A DNA stretch of 64,000 bases, taken from the NCBI GenBank assembly GCA_023678885.1, contig CM042996.1:10040602-10104601 (forward strand), in the 5' to 3' direction. The DNA is from Pogostemon cablin (taxonomy: Eukaryota; Streptophyta; Magnoliopsida; Lamiales; Lamiaceae). The notes below the pieces were generated by a model. The model was not told the origin of the DNA, searched no databases, and saw only the letters and a list, made by a program, of their open reading frames with translations. Position numbers and translations under genes: made by a program. Shown here piece after piece: positions 10,617 to 23,001 of this stretch (positions are counted from its first letter, which is position 1; every line of letters starts with the position of its first letter).

Positions 10617-11149
10617 CCTATCCAAAAATTTTAGATTCAATATTTATATAAATTTTAATTTTTAATTGGCAGTGATAAGTTTTATAATAAAAAGTTATAT
10701 ACAATTAATGAAAAGTGATACTGCTATTTCATGAATACTTTATTGTATAAATTAAAAGTGATAACATTTTATAGTGAAAATGTTAACTATTTTAAGAAGT
10801 GTAAAATAGTCTACGTGAGACGACCTACCCTTTTTAATTTATATATTTATCTCATCTCTTTTAATATATTTATATTTAATAAAAGTCTGAATAATAATTT
10901 TTTTTTGTTTTTTTACCCATTACTATGTTAGATAAAAAGTGATAATATTTTTAATAAAAAGTGATATATAATCAAGGAAAAGTGATAATCTGTCTTGTAA
11001 AAAATATTAGTAAAACAAATATAATTAAATGATATTTGATTAATAAAAAGTAATAACTAATTTTAATTCAACTATTTCATGAATAATTAATAGAACGGAT
11101 AAAAAATAATAATATTTTTAATCAAAAGTGATACATGAAAATGAAAATG
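10617..11149. repeat. AAAAGTGATAA-rich tract with M1 MITE remnants
   Basis: The tract is AT-rich and built from many variants of AAAAGTGATAA and TTTATAATAAAAAGTG. Positions 10670-10830 match the right half of an M1 MITE, ending in TACGTGAGACGACCTACCC. The tract continues after the solo LTR (13996-14071) and after the Mutator-like element (19982-20262), so these three pieces were once contiguous. Confidence 0.55.
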
Positions 11150-13995
11150 TGTAATATCCCAATATTTTTATGTATTTTTAAATCATGATAAATTTTTTTA
11201 TTTTAAGCCAATTAAACTTTTAATTATTCTAAAAAGGTTTAACTTTAATCTTTTTCACCTCATGATAATAGATTTTTTAAAAAATAATGAGCCCAAGCCC
11301 AAGTCCAATAATAAGCCCAATTTAATTATATTTACATTTAAAGTAAAGGAAAGGGATCTATATGTTCTTTTAAAATTCATTTTTTCAATCACCGTAACTG
11401 TTAGGGTTGGGTTTACGAAAGAAATAACAGATATAAACTTTTCTTCACTTCCAAAACGCACACACAAAACTCAGACATTTCAATAATCAAACATCCATGG
11501 AAAGAGATTTTTATATTTCAACCCTATTATACATTCAAGGTAACTCATTCTTAAAATTTAAAAAATGTATCTATTTATTTGAAATGGATACGAAATTTTG
11601 ATATGTTGTTTAAAACAGGGCTTTTGACTTGTATTTAAAATTTCATGATATTTGGCCTCATATTTTATTTTATACGAATTTTATACACATGCCTGCAGAA
11701 TCTGAAATTTTATGGATATGCGACTAGAAAATTTGAATTATATAATTATACCTTTCCAAAGGATCTGGATTTTGGATATGTTATGAACAAGAAGTTTTTG
11801 ATGTTCCGTAAAAAGTTCATACCGAAAGGACGATTATATTATATTATATTAATTTTTCAATGTTTCTGATCATTCTGTCAAATATATTATGTTTTCTATT
11901 TAAAAATTATAAAGCATATTTAAAGAGCTCTAAAAGTTCTTTTTTTCATATATGTTATACTTTATGGTATTTTTGGTAATCTGTGATAATTTCATATTAT
12001 TTGGAGTTCTGTATTATTTAATACAAATTTTACAATATTAGTACACTCAATTTAGATCATGAAATTACTACTGATTTGAATTACAAATAAAATATTTATA
12101 GATTTTCAACTATTATTATTATATATTTTTATATATTTTATATTGAACGTTTTGAGATGTACAGTCAAAATCTCCTATTGAATAAATGATTAAATTATTT
12201 TAAATTAAATATAAGCTGATTTTTGTACATGAACTATTATGTATTCTATTTCATTTTTAATATCTCTAAACCATTTTTAATGACCTCAAATTATTATAAT
12301 TTTATTATATGTCGTACAATAAGGAGTTTTAAGTTCTCCGTAATATTTTTATTAATTTTAAGAATATGTATGATTTTATATTGATTTTATATCACAACAA
12401 TATATGATTCGTTCCAACTTCTTCTTGCTGATTTGAAATTATAAAATAAATAATTTAAGGAATCCAAATATTCTGATATTCATATATATCATATATGTTA
12501 ATATTTTAAATTTACTGTTATAAATTTTACATTCATAGGTATCATATAATATTTATTATAAATATTTCATTATTGCTTAAATTGTTTCAAGAATAACTTA
12601 TCTTAATTTTTTAAAATATGAAAATTATATTTACTGATCCTTAAAAATCATCATTTTCAGATATGTTATATATTACTATATATTTTATATTTATATGATT
12701 TTCATATGATTTCATCTTTTAAATTTAAATATATTAAATTATTATCAGTGCATCTGAGAAATTCCAGCTTTTACTATAATCACTTTGAAATTCAAAACAT
12801 ATAGTTGTACACCTTATTATATTATTAAATTTGGATATGTTCTTTCAATTATAAAAGATTAGTTACACATATATTAAATTTTGGACTATTTTTATTTTTA
12901 TTTTATCAGCCATAGATTATCTATACATTGGTATTTAATAAAATCTTTCATTTTAAATTATGTTAATCTCTCTTATTTAAAATATTGAAGTATCACTTCC
13001 ACTATATTCTAAATATTCAAACCTATAATATTATTCATATTTTATGTTTGCATATTAATCTGAGATAAGTATAGTTTCATTATAGATGAAAGTTATTACA
13101 AGACACAGATTATCATTCGCATTTAAGTGCATCCATTCATCATCAACATTCGTACCAGATGGGGAAATCTAAACTTTGTCTATGTAAGTGCTTATGTGTT
13201 ACACTGATAAGTTACTGCTTGCATTACATTCATAGAGTATTACTCGTAATACTGTCCACGGACATATAGTATTCGTAATACTATTCATAGACATGTCGCC
13301 AGGGACTGTGATATGGGTCCGGGGCTGATAAAAAGGTCATCGGGAATACTTGGATTGTAAAAGGTCCTTGGAAGGCTCGCTATGCCAGTACATTTATATA
13401 AGTGAGGACACTTTCAGGTGTCGGGATTTTAAGTAATTCTCGGGTAACGCCCACCGTACTTCATGATCGATCATTCAGAGACATGTTCACAGATAAGATT
13501 TATGTGTTATTTGTGATTTATTAATGTTTATACGTGAGTTATATATTGTAGATAAATATTTTTCCACTGAGCTGTGGTTTGCTCATCCCATCATTTAAAC
13601 ATTTTACAGATTAAAGAAGATGGAGTACGGAGAGAGGCGATGGGTGATAAAGTAATTAATTGGTATTCATTTGGTTTTAATCATCCAGTACTTTACATTA
13701 ATTAACATGTTTACTATGATGAACTGTTTTATAATTATTTAATAGTCATAACTTTATATTTATTTATATTTCATGAGAAGTAATTTAATTTAATGGAAAT
13801 CTTTTCATTGTTTATTTTTACTTGAGATAAAACGTTTGATATTTAATTGCATGTTTATTTTAATCATAATTACGCTGCAACCAATGTTATATTTTAATAA
13901 AATTTGTCAGTCTCTTTTGATTAAATCTTATTGGATCTAAAATAAATTTCTCTTAAAAGGTTATTTACATTTTTATGATAAAGTGGGTCGTTTCA
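11150..13995 (+). mobile_element. Chromovirus-like solo LTR (2.8 kb)
   Basis: It starts TGTAATATCCCAATATTTTT and ends GTGGGTCGTTTCA, with a perfect 5-bp duplication AAATG on both sides (11145-11149 and 13996-14000). TGTAAYATCCCAAA starts, GGGTCGTTNCA ends and an internal CACTGAG-type stretch near 13567 are usual for the long LTRs of plant Tekay/Del chromoviruses. The length of 2846 bp fits such LTRs. There is no flanking internal sequence, so it is a solo LTR. It holds a GC-richer patch at about 13260-13480 and no coding potential. Confidence 0.82.
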
Positions 13996-14071
13996 AAATG
14001 ATAACCATCGAATTAAACTATTTCATAAATAATTTATAATGTGAATAAAAAGTGATAATAATTTTTATAAA
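13996..14071. repeat. Continuation of the AAAAGTGATAA tract
   Basis: This short piece continues the tract cut off at 11149 and contains AATAAAAAGTGATAATAATT. Its last nine bases (TTTTATAAA, 14063-14071) are the target duplication of the Mutator-like element. Confidence 0.5.
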
Positions 14072-14388
14072 GGGATGCTTTTAATACACACCCCTTTTTA
14101 TTTAATACACACCCTATTATTATATAATTAAAAAATATATTTTTAAAAAGTTTAAATCACCCTTAATTCATTAAATGCACACCCTATATATTTTACACAC
14201 TCAAACACTTTCTTTATTTAATTCTAAATTTCACACCGATTCAATACAATTTATAATAGATTACAAATAAAAATTGCAATCATTCTGCAGCAAATAATTC
14301 TCCGTCCATGGAGTTTTTGGGTTTTCTTCGAAATCTTGAACTCATGTTGCGTCATGTTAGAACTTTTGATGATTTGAGAAGAATTAAT

Positions 14389-14845
14389 TGTTGAAAATAA
14401 ATCCATGAGACCTTAACCCTATTATGATAAACTGAGATCAAACTGTAATGTGGAAGCGTACCTGATCCAATGAGTCTCTAGGCGGAACACGAACTCAGGA
14501 TCAATGGTTATATGGCCTTCCTCAACTAAGCCTCCTTATTTCTTATGGGGACCGTAGTAATCCCTCCCGATGGGGAGAAGGAAAGACCATGTATGGCTTA
14601 GTATATTGGGGACCATAACCTGGGAGCCTTTATATACTACTTGACTAGACCACCCATAATCACCTAATCACGTAGTATTGGGTATCTACTCAATAAGCCC
14701 ATATTAATTATTATTATAGCTCATGGACTTTTAACCTTAGTTGGATCACTTAATTAAGTCCATAATATAATTGAATAGCTAATATAATTGCATAATAATA
14801 TATTGCCCACAATTACATTATATTGGAAATTAAAAATTTCCAACA
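14389..14845 (-). repeat. 3' LTR of copia E
   Basis: 457 bp, TGTTGAAAATAAATCC at the left and AATTTCCAACA at the right. It pairs with 18817-19265; the most obvious difference is a short deletion near 18980 in the other copy. Adjacent on the inside, the minus strand reads GCCCAAGTAGGAGATTG, the polypurine tract. Confidence 0.88.
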
Positions 14846-15299
14846 ATCTCCTACTTGGGCTATACATTTTCGTTAGCAATTATATCAAGAGTCCTTAGTT
14901 GCGCAACTTTATGTTATTCCTCTTTAGGCTATACTTAACAATCTGGTCCATCTCATATACTAATATGGAACTACCGCGGTATTCACCACATTATAAATCG
15001 TGAATAAACCCCGACAATCACCATATCAATATACTCAATGACATAGATCAAATATGGTGAGTAGTATGGAAATTACATGTCAAATGTGATCAACATCATG
15101 TCTATTTCCAACTGGTCCAACTTTAAACTTTAGTGAGATCAATCCATAATGTAAAATATTACAAAATGAAATTACTTAAGTGAATTCACAATGAATTCAA
15201 AGCCATGAACTTTATTCTGCAAAAAACTGAATTATCCAAATCAAAGTGTTTTGAAAACTTTAAAGAACAATAAATATAGACTCCCACTGAACTAATGTA

Positions 15300-15480
15300 T
15301 TTAAAACCATATAACACCCACATGATTAGCTAGCTCATAAAATTGCAGGGCGTTGAATACATAATTGGTGGATCCATATTTAGAGTCTATCATAATATGC
15401 TCTTCTAAAATTTTATCTACACAAAACACTTTCTTTAACAACCAAAAATTCTATGTCAATTTGTTTGACTTATAAGTATT
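15300..15480 (-). pseudogene. copia RNase H C-terminal remnant (copia E)
   Basis: The minus strand encodes a recognisable KQIDIEFLVVKESVL stretch, matching the family pattern KHIDIKFLVVKERVQ. It is followed, with stops, by a decayed version of the segment that usually reads H-G-SMIADPLTKGLPP. The position, about 500 bp inside the 3' LTR, is right for the end of pol. It is not functional. Confidence 0.6.
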
Positions 15481-18400
15481 CTTGTCATAAATACTTTACT
15501 GAGAACTAACTGTCACAATGAACTTTATGTGACAAATCTTTACAACCTTTATTTCATGTTTGAATGCCCTTAGTGTGCTACTAATTCTGTTGTCATGGTT
15601 AATGAGCTAAAGTGTTTGCTTAATACTTTTACTTGTATAGCTCTCCGACCAACAGAAAATATAGCCTGAAGTGGATCTTACAATGTATTGACATCAAACA
15701 AACTCAGAATTAGAATTCTTCATGATCTCTAACAAATCTGATCCCTGATGTACATGCATATTATTCTTAGTTCTCTATACATACTTTATAAAGATCCATA
15801 CTAGAGTTACTTAAATGTTTACTTAATATACCAACAATATAAGCCAAATTAGGTCTTGTAGAGACCTCATCATACAACAACTTCCAACAACCAATGAATA
15901 TGGAATGTTTCTACATTTCTTAAATTTTTAGTTTAACTTTAGGGCACCTGATTGAGACTGCACTTGTCTCCCTTAGCTTAACCGAAACATTCTCCCACTG
16001 AATCACATAATCATCTACATTTGTCTCAAAACCAAATGAGACACTTACTTCATGATGATACTTGTGATTCCTTTACGAAAAAAATTTGCTTGAATGCATA
16101 GATGGATTTCCTATTAGTTCTTAAACCATTTAGATCGTATCATCAGTGTTGCGATCAATGAACTTTATCTTTACATCCATATAATATGATTCAAGATCAA
16201 AATGTGTTACTAATGTCACGATTATCTTATAATAATGACTTCCTTCCCTTTTGAGTATAATTTTATATCAAGATGCAAACCTAATCATCTTGTATTGATT
16301 TAAACTCATTTTATAGCATTAACCCACTTTCGAGTATTTGGACCTTGCATGGCTTGATGAACATTGTTGGAATGTTCTACCATTAATTCCGTAGTGCTCT
16401 CATTATTTAGGAGAAAACTACATAATCATTCAAATTGTCATTCTCCCAACTCTAGTGGTTTCCTTAGTGACATTAATTCTTGAGGTTGTTGAATTTGTAT
16501 TCCTTAAATATTATTGACATTGTCTTATCTTATTCTGGATTTGCACCAATTCTTTAAAGCATAAGTGAGGATCGAATCGACTCCCCTTAAGGACAATGTC
16601 TCTAATATTATTCTTCCCCCAAAATCAACATCCTCACATAATACCGTAGTACCCGTCTCAAATATGATCCGATCAATTGGATCATAAACTTATTATCTTT
16701 ATTTAATACCAATAAAGTAGCTTGTATCTATTTGAATCCAATTTTATTTAGTAGATCCCAATGATCTAGCCTTAGTTGGATATCACCATATGTGAAACTC
16801 AAAGAGTTCTCACAACTACTTTGGTTGGAACTTTATTGAGACTATAAGCTGCAATCTTTAGTATTTCTCCAAGTAGTAACCATATATTGTGGAGTACTAT
16901 TTTTGTCTTTTAACTACACCACAACATCATTCATACTAAGTAATCTTAATGTGGTGTATTATAAAATAATTCCACAAGCCTTTAGGAGAAAACGAAAGGT
17001 TATACTTTAATTTCTTTTTAACAGCTTTCCAAACGAGTTTTTCTTTGTTGTCCTTATACTTTATTGAGACAGAGTTTGTTAGAAACTTATTAGTTCATCC
17101 TTATTGTTTAAGTTCTCATCATGTATAATTTTGTTGTTGACATAGGTTAAACTTAATTAACAGACTTCTTAATTGTACAGAGAATTAATCCAAAATGATT
17201 ATCATGCTTGCACTAAACTTTATAATCTTTCAAATTTTAAATAGTTTAGAATCATCTCAAGGAATCTATCACATCATTAGTATCAATACCAACTTGTAAG
17301 TGACACTCTTTACATAGTAGTCAAATACTGACAATAAAACTGTCAAGCAATAGCCTTCATTTGGGCCGACTTATTACTTACATGTTAAACAAATAATCGT
17401 CACATATTTACCACCACAGGTGCTTGTGTATTTCTGCCAAATATTAATCTACCTATGGGCCGATCAATACCCGCATGAAGATACACTTGCAAAAAATTAT
17501 TAATTAGGGACCCATCACAAGACACCTTGTGCAACATTAACCTCGTCTATGGACAAAAATTAACTGCATGAGTAATCTTGGTGTAACAATCAAGTATTGA
17601 CAATAAGTTCTGTCAAACAAGAGTCTATCTGTGGACCTACTCATGTTCACATGAATAATCCAAATAATTATCACATATTTATTATCACATGTGTGTTATT
17701 ATTCTGTCAAACTGTGCCTACCTGTGGGCCGAACACAGAACACATAAATAATACCACACCCATCTATGTAATTTCAATAAAGCTTTTCTCTACACACGAT
17801 ATTGTTGTGGCAACATGGTGCTTCGATTAACAAGATTGAAGGTTTACTAGACTAATTAAATAAATATTAAAATATTTAATTTAATTAAACGACATTTAGT
17901 TGTCTCCCCAATTTAATTTTAATTAATTAAATTCCACCAATCAAATGGGAATATCAGATGACTCACATCAATTTAAAAATAATGAAAGATTTCTTTACTT
18001 AATTAGGGATTCCAAAATCCTAATTTACATTAAACTGAATTTGGCAAATATTCTTTATAAAATTATCATACCATACACCTCAAATAACAATGCAGCCAAT
18101 TAAATGATTAGAAATTAATAACAAACTGCAATAGTGTTAATCAAGTAACTAAATTATGGGAATCCATGAATATTAATGAAAGGAGCGCCTGTCATTATGA
18201 TATATCACAAAATAAATTAATTCGTCAAATTCAACATAATTCCAAATTCAAGAAAATCCCACTACAAGTGATGGCAAATTACTAAAGTAATTAATTCCAC
18301 CCAATTTCATTCATGAAGCCACGGATATGAAGATGAGTTTACATGTGTCAATATTAATGACATTCACATAATTAATAATAATTCTACTTTATCAAGTCCA

Positions 18401-18800
18401 AACACACTTTATTCGGTACAATTTTGAATTATGCTATTAAAAAATTCAAAATTAATAATGGCACCAGATAATTAAACAATCATGAGAAATTCAACTTCTC
18501 AAAAATTATCCACGGACAACAATTAAATCACAAGTTCTCAATCATAAGATTAGAAGCAACAATTCGCAATTCCTCACGAACACTACATATATTTGTATTA
18601 AAACTTAAATCTCAAGAATTGCAGTGTAATTATATTGCTGAATACGTGCTATGTATAAATGAACAGTGACAATTATTAGATCTTATAAAACGTAAATGAT
18701 CTAATCCTCAAAATTAAAATGTTATTTCACGTAACGATTCAAACAAAAATATTTGAATCAAAACATAGTTCTTTCAGATTTCAGAGAATCATACATAGGG
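15481..18800 (-). pseudogene. Decayed gag-pol interior of copia E
   Basis: This 3.3-kb stretch lies between the RNase H remnant and the primer site and must derive from gag, protease, integrase and RT by position. It is AT-rich and packed with stops in all minus-strand frames, and I cannot read a secure catalytic motif in it. Confidence 0.45.
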
Positions 18801-18802
18801 TG

Positions 18803-18816
18803 GCTTTGATACCACT
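18803..18816 (-). other. Primer binding site of copia E
   Basis: On the minus strand, directly after the 5' LTR, the sequence is AGTGGTATCAAAGCC, complementary to the 3' end of initiator methionine tRNA (TGGTATCARAGC). This is the standard primer for plant copia elements and fixes the element's orientation. Confidence 0.85.
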
Positions 18817-19265
18817 TGTTGGAAATAAATCCATGAGACCTTAACCCTATTATGATAAACTGAGATCAAACTGTAATGCGGAAGCGTACCTGATCCAATG
18901 AGTCTCTAGGCGGAACACGAACTCAGGATCAATGGTTATATAGCCTTCCTCAACTAAGCCTCCTTATTCCTTATGGGGACATCCCTCCCAATGGGGAGAA
19001 GGGAAGACCATGTGCGGCTTAGTATATTGGGGACCATAACCTGGGAGCCTTTATATACTACTTGACTAGACCACCCATAATCATCTAATCACGTAGTATT
19101 GGGTATCTACTCAATAAGCCCATATTAATTATTATTATAGTCTTGGACTTTTAACCTTAATTGGATCACTTAATTAAGTCCATAATATAATTGAATAGCT
19201 AATATAATTGCATAATAATATATTGTCCACAATTACATTATATTGGAAATTAAAAATTTCCAACA
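18817..19265 (-). repeat. 5' LTR of copia E
   Basis: 449 bp, TGTTGGAAATAAATCC to AATTTCCAACA, nearly identical to 14389-14845 and followed by the TTAAT duplicate. Confidence 0.88.
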
Positions 19266-19270
19266 TTAAT

Positions 19271-19972
19271 AACTTTATTAATACACTAAAATTATGTAGA
19301 TCTTGTAATTCACGGTTCTCGTCTTAATCCATCCTTCTTCTTATCATCGGAAGCGGCGACTAGTTTGGCCGGAAAAAGATTTACGACGCCACTTTGATGA
19401 TCATCGCCGCCATGTTCGTGAAGTAGGGTTTTTGGATTTTGGGATCATCGCCGACTAGTTTATGAGGTGTATTCGCGATGATCATGTCCGCCTGGTTCAA
19501 CTCCACCAGTTTCTTCGTCGATTTTACCAAGTTTTAAGGGTTTCCTCCTGAAGGTTGAATCATTGCTTCTCTAGTAGGAATTGCCCATGTCAAACATTTA
19601 TTTTGTCCATGATATATTTTATTTGGTGAATCGTGGCTTGAATTTTCAGTTTCAAAACATAGTGGATGCTAATGGATAATGCAAAATCATGTTTGGTAGA
19701 ACAAAGAATGACAATGAAATTGGTGTGGGATTCAATTCAATAGATGATTGTTTCTTATTTAACAGAAATCAATATTAGAGAAGAACGAATGATTTATTGC
19801 TTGCCAGTGGAGAAGAACGAATGATTTAAGAGATGAATGAGGAGTGTGTATAATTTTATTTGTAAAAGGGTTGTTTTGGAATTTTAGAGGTGTGTATATA
19901 ATAAAATTAAGAAATATAAAATAAAAAAGGGGTGTGTATTCAATAAAAAGGTGTGTGTATTTAACAACACTC
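19271..19972. other. Right interior of the Mutator-like element
   Basis: This is the part of the Mutator-like element to the right of copia E. Positions 19320-19560 are GC-richer and rich in GGCGAC, GATCATCGCCG and CCGG words, unlike the AT-rich flanks. That is the texture of a captured gene fragment (Pack-MULE). No protein can be named. The last 50 bp are the terminal inverted repeat. Confidence 0.4.
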
Positions 19973-19981
19973 TTTTATAAA

Positions 19982-20262
19982 AAGTAATACTTAATTAAGA
20001 AAAAGTTATAATCAATTCTACTAAATTATTTCATGAACAATTCATATAAAAGATAAAAAAAAAATGATAATTATATTTTTAATAAAAAGTGATAAACATC
20101 AAAGAAAAGTCATAATCATTAGATGAATTTTACTTCATAACATGAACAATTTATTGAAAAAATATAAAGTGATAATAATTTTAATAAAAGGTGATATATG
20201 ATAATATATTATTAATTAAACTATTCCGTGCATAAATAATTTTTAGGAAGAAAAAAAATGTA
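19982..20262. repeat. Third piece of the AAAAGTGATAA tract
   Basis: The words TTATAAAAAGTAATACTTAA and many AAAAGTGATAA variants continue the tract broken at 11149 and 14071. No gene is present. Confidence 0.5.
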
Positions 20263-20314
20263 ATATCTTATTTTAAAAAAAATTAATTAAATATACAATT
20301 TTATTATAGGGTAG

Positions 20315-20553
20315 GTCTTGTGTGAGACTGTCACACGTGAGACCGTTTTTCACTTTTTATAATAGTTATCACTTTCACTATAAATCATTATCACATTCGC
20401 TATAAAATGTTATCACTTTTTATTTATACTATAAATTGTTCATGAAATAACATTATCACTTTTCATTCATTTATTATCACTTTTCTATATAAAAGTTATC
20501 ACTTTTGGGTCATCTCACATAAGGCTTTATGTGAGACGGTCTCACACAAGTCT
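20315..20553 (-). mobile_element. M1-family MITE, complete
   Basis: A 239-bp copy in the same orientation as 903-1138. The left end reads GTCTTGTGTGAGACTGTCAC and the right end GTGAGACGGTCTCACACAAG. The interior has the same ordered TTATCAC words, including TATAAATTGTTCATGAAATA. The ends are the best-preserved pair in the window. Confidence 0.75.
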
Positions 20554-20636
20554 TTGCCTTTAATTTTTATTCTAATATTTATCTTTTATTTTTATTAAAA
20601 AAATAAAAGAATGAGTTTACCTTACCTTACTATCAA

Positions 20637-20885
20637 GACGTACAGAGAAATAAGGACGAGAAAAAAAGAACACGTGTGGTATGGATTAGGCGGTTAGTAT
20701 TGTTCAACACATTTAAAAAATAAATTAATGTAAATGAGTTGGTGCATAATGGGATCTGTGAGATAGTCTCACCTTGACGTACAAAGAAATATGGATGAGA
20801 AAAAAGAACACTTGTGGTATGGATTAGGCGGTTAGTATTGTTCAACACATTTAAAAAATTAAATTAATATAAATGGGTTAGGGGA
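20637..20885. repeat. 139-bp tandem duplication
   Basis: GACGTACARAGAAATA... at 20637 recurs at 20776 after 139 bp and continues similar through ATTGTTCAACACATTTAAAAA. GTGAGATAGTCTCACC between the copies, and GTGAGACAGTCTCATCC after them, resemble M1 termini. The pair may therefore be derived from an M1-related element. Confidence 0.6.
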
Positions 20886-20979
20886 GGATCCGTCTCATAT
20901 AATGAGATTCGTGAGACAGTCTCATCCAAAACTCGGCCTAAAAATAAAGTGAAAAGGCCGTCAGAAATAACAAGAAAAA

Positions 20980-22156
20980 AAATGTATTTACATGGCCGGC
21001 GAGATTAATAGGAGTATTTCCTAGTTAATTTTCATATATTACCGTGGGTAATAGCGCACTTTAAATGGGTTCTTTTGGGATCCGTATTACGAATTAAAGT
21101 ATGTTAAACGATCGCGTGCAAGTCTTTGTTATATATATATACACTATGGGCACTTACATGATACATGCTATAACATTATATTACTACAAGATACATTAAT
21201 AAAAAAAATATAACTATGAAGTACATACATAATTATATTGCATTATCTCATTATTACCTCTATTAAAATATAATTATGTAAAAACTAGATAATAAGGTAA
21301 GTAGGTGAGAGAATTATAATGTGGTATGTAAAAAATCTCTTCCTTCAATTATTATGCTACTAAAGATCCGTACTCTCACTCTCCTTCCATTCAAATATGT
21401 TTATTTATTCTGCTTCACATTATCAAAATAGGTGAGAGAAGTATAATTTGATCTTTAAAAAACTCATTTCCTTAAATTTCATTGTTCTAAAATAGTTATG
21501 TGCAACAATTTTGATCATTTGCAGCATTGAAAATATGAGAGAGAATTATAAGCTGATCTTTTAAAAACTTATTTCCTTAAATTACATTGCTTTAAAATTA
21601 TTATGTTCAACAATATTTTTTGTGAAGGCATTGCTTTAAAATTATTATATTCAACAAATTTTTTATGTGCAGCATTGAAATTTGTGTGCAGCATAATTAG
21701 ATGAGCATTTTAAGGTGATTTTTGAAAAAACTCTTTTTTTAAATTACGGTGCTCTGAAATTAGTATGTTTAATAAAATTTGTTATTGTGCAACATAAAAG
21801 TTTTTGTGTAGTGTAATTTTATGTGAATGGAAAATTTTTGTGCAAAATAAATTTCATATGAATCAAAAGAGTGCTACGTGAACATAAATATTATATAAAT
21901 AGTAAGTATTGTGTGCAGAAAAAAAAAGAGGTGCAACCTAATGGTAAAATTTGTGTGCAGCATAATTTTATGTGAAAAATAAAAAATCAAGAGGTGAGTT
22001 AAATTCAAAAGAATCAAAACTAAAATCAGAAATAGAGAAATAAAACTTTTCAGAAACATTATTTTTAATTAAAGAAATCATCAACAAAGGTTCTCAGTAT
22101 GCACATGAAATTAAAATATTACTTATAATCTGTATAAATATACGACGAATAGCATA
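20980..22156. other. AT-rich stretch without a gene
   Basis: I see no gene here. Between about 21480 and 21975 a loose word, TGTGCAGCATAATTTTATGTG, and its variants (TGTGCAGCATTGAAA, TGTGCAACATAAAA) recur about seven times at irregular spacing, so this part is probably an old repeat. Confidence 0.4.
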
Positions 22157-23001
22157 TGTAACAACAAAATTTGTATTTATTAAATAATAAACACAAAAGA
22201 ATTACAATGATAATTCGAGATGGATTGAACTTGAGAATTTGAGTGAACAGTCTCTATCTATCATTTGATTCATCTCTTGAGTTGACTTCTTGACTTCTTT
22301 CAACTTTCGGAGCCGGATCTTCGGATGAAGCTTGTCCGAGCTAGAGTTTGGCTTGAAGAATATTTGTCCCGAGGCGTTGAGCCTTTGCTCGGATCAAACG
22401 TTGACTTGAAGATTTATCGCGAAGAACACCGTTCAATTTGGTGGAACATTGTTGACTTCACGAATATTGCTGTATGAACTTGATTTGAAGAAACGTTGAA
22501 TCTAAGGGGCTCCGCACCTTGATCTCAGATTGAATGGCACTTCTAGATTGATCTTTGAAGAATAACTTGATCTTCGTAGAGATTTCAAGTTTCGTTAGAG
22601 TTCTTCGGGTTTTCAGAATTTTCAAGAGTGAATGAAATGAGGACTGAAGACCCTTATTTATAAGTAGAGAAAATAACCAGTTGTGAGATATTTTCTTCTT
22701 GAAAATATATGTTGGGTTTTCTCCTTTAATTAATCCTGCTGGTTGGATACGGACCTATTTAATTTAATTAGGCCTGCTGATTTGACTTGGACTTATTTGA
22801 CTTGAATCAGGACCACTTGACTTGAATTGAGCCCATTTAACTTGATTTTGGCTCAAATAATTATATTAATTATCAATTATTTATTCATTTATTATAGAAA
22901 TTAATTTACTTAAATTCCTTAACAAATAAATATTTAATCAATATTTAATATATTTTCCTCCGTATTTATATTTATTAGGTAATAAAATTTAATTGTCTAC
23001 A
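22157..23001 (-). mobile_element. Ty3/gypsy-type LTR, partner not found
   Basis: Read on the minus strand it begins TGTAGACAATTAAATTTTAT and ends TTTGTTGTTACA, so both ends have TGTA...TACA. Directly outside its start the minus strand reads AAAAGTGGGCATT, a good polypurine tract. It is therefore the 3' LTR of a minus-strand element whose interior runs to the right. TGTAGACA starts are common in plant gypsy LTRs. No second LTR is recognisable. Confidence 0.6.

Larger units (their letters stand above)
14389..19265 (-). mobile_element. Complete but decayed Ty1/copia (copia E)
   Basis: A 4.88-kb minus-strand element with LTRs at 14389-14845 and 18817-19265 and a perfect 5-bp duplication TTAAT (14384-14388 and 19266-19270). 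The primer site lies beside the right LTR and the polypurine tract beside the left LTR. The internal 4 kb has no long frame, but an RNase H C-terminal remnant is legible near 15310-15480. The LTRs are close to identical by eye, apart from a few substitutions and short indels, while the coding region is heavily decayed. It may therefore have moved non-autonomously with proteins supplied in trans. Confidence 0.88.
14072..19972. mobile_element. Mutator-like non-autonomous element carrying copia E
   Basis: The ends form a terminal inverted repeat of about 45 bp. The left begins GGGATGCTTTTAATACACAC. The right, inverted, begins GAGTGTTGTTAAATACACAC. Both continue into a second CTTTTTATTNAATACACACC word. 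A perfect 9-bp duplication TTTTATAAA flanks it (14063-14071 and 19973-19981). G-starting ends with 9-bp duplications indicate the Mutator superfamily. Without the nested copia (14389-19265) and its TTAAT duplicate, the element is about 1 kb. It encodes no transposase. A GC-rich interior at 19320-19560 suggests captured host DNA. Confidence 0.75.

Noticed and set aside
20633..20848. 71-codon minus-strand frame with an internal repeat
   Set aside because: It is the translation of the 139-bp tandem duplication; no independent support.
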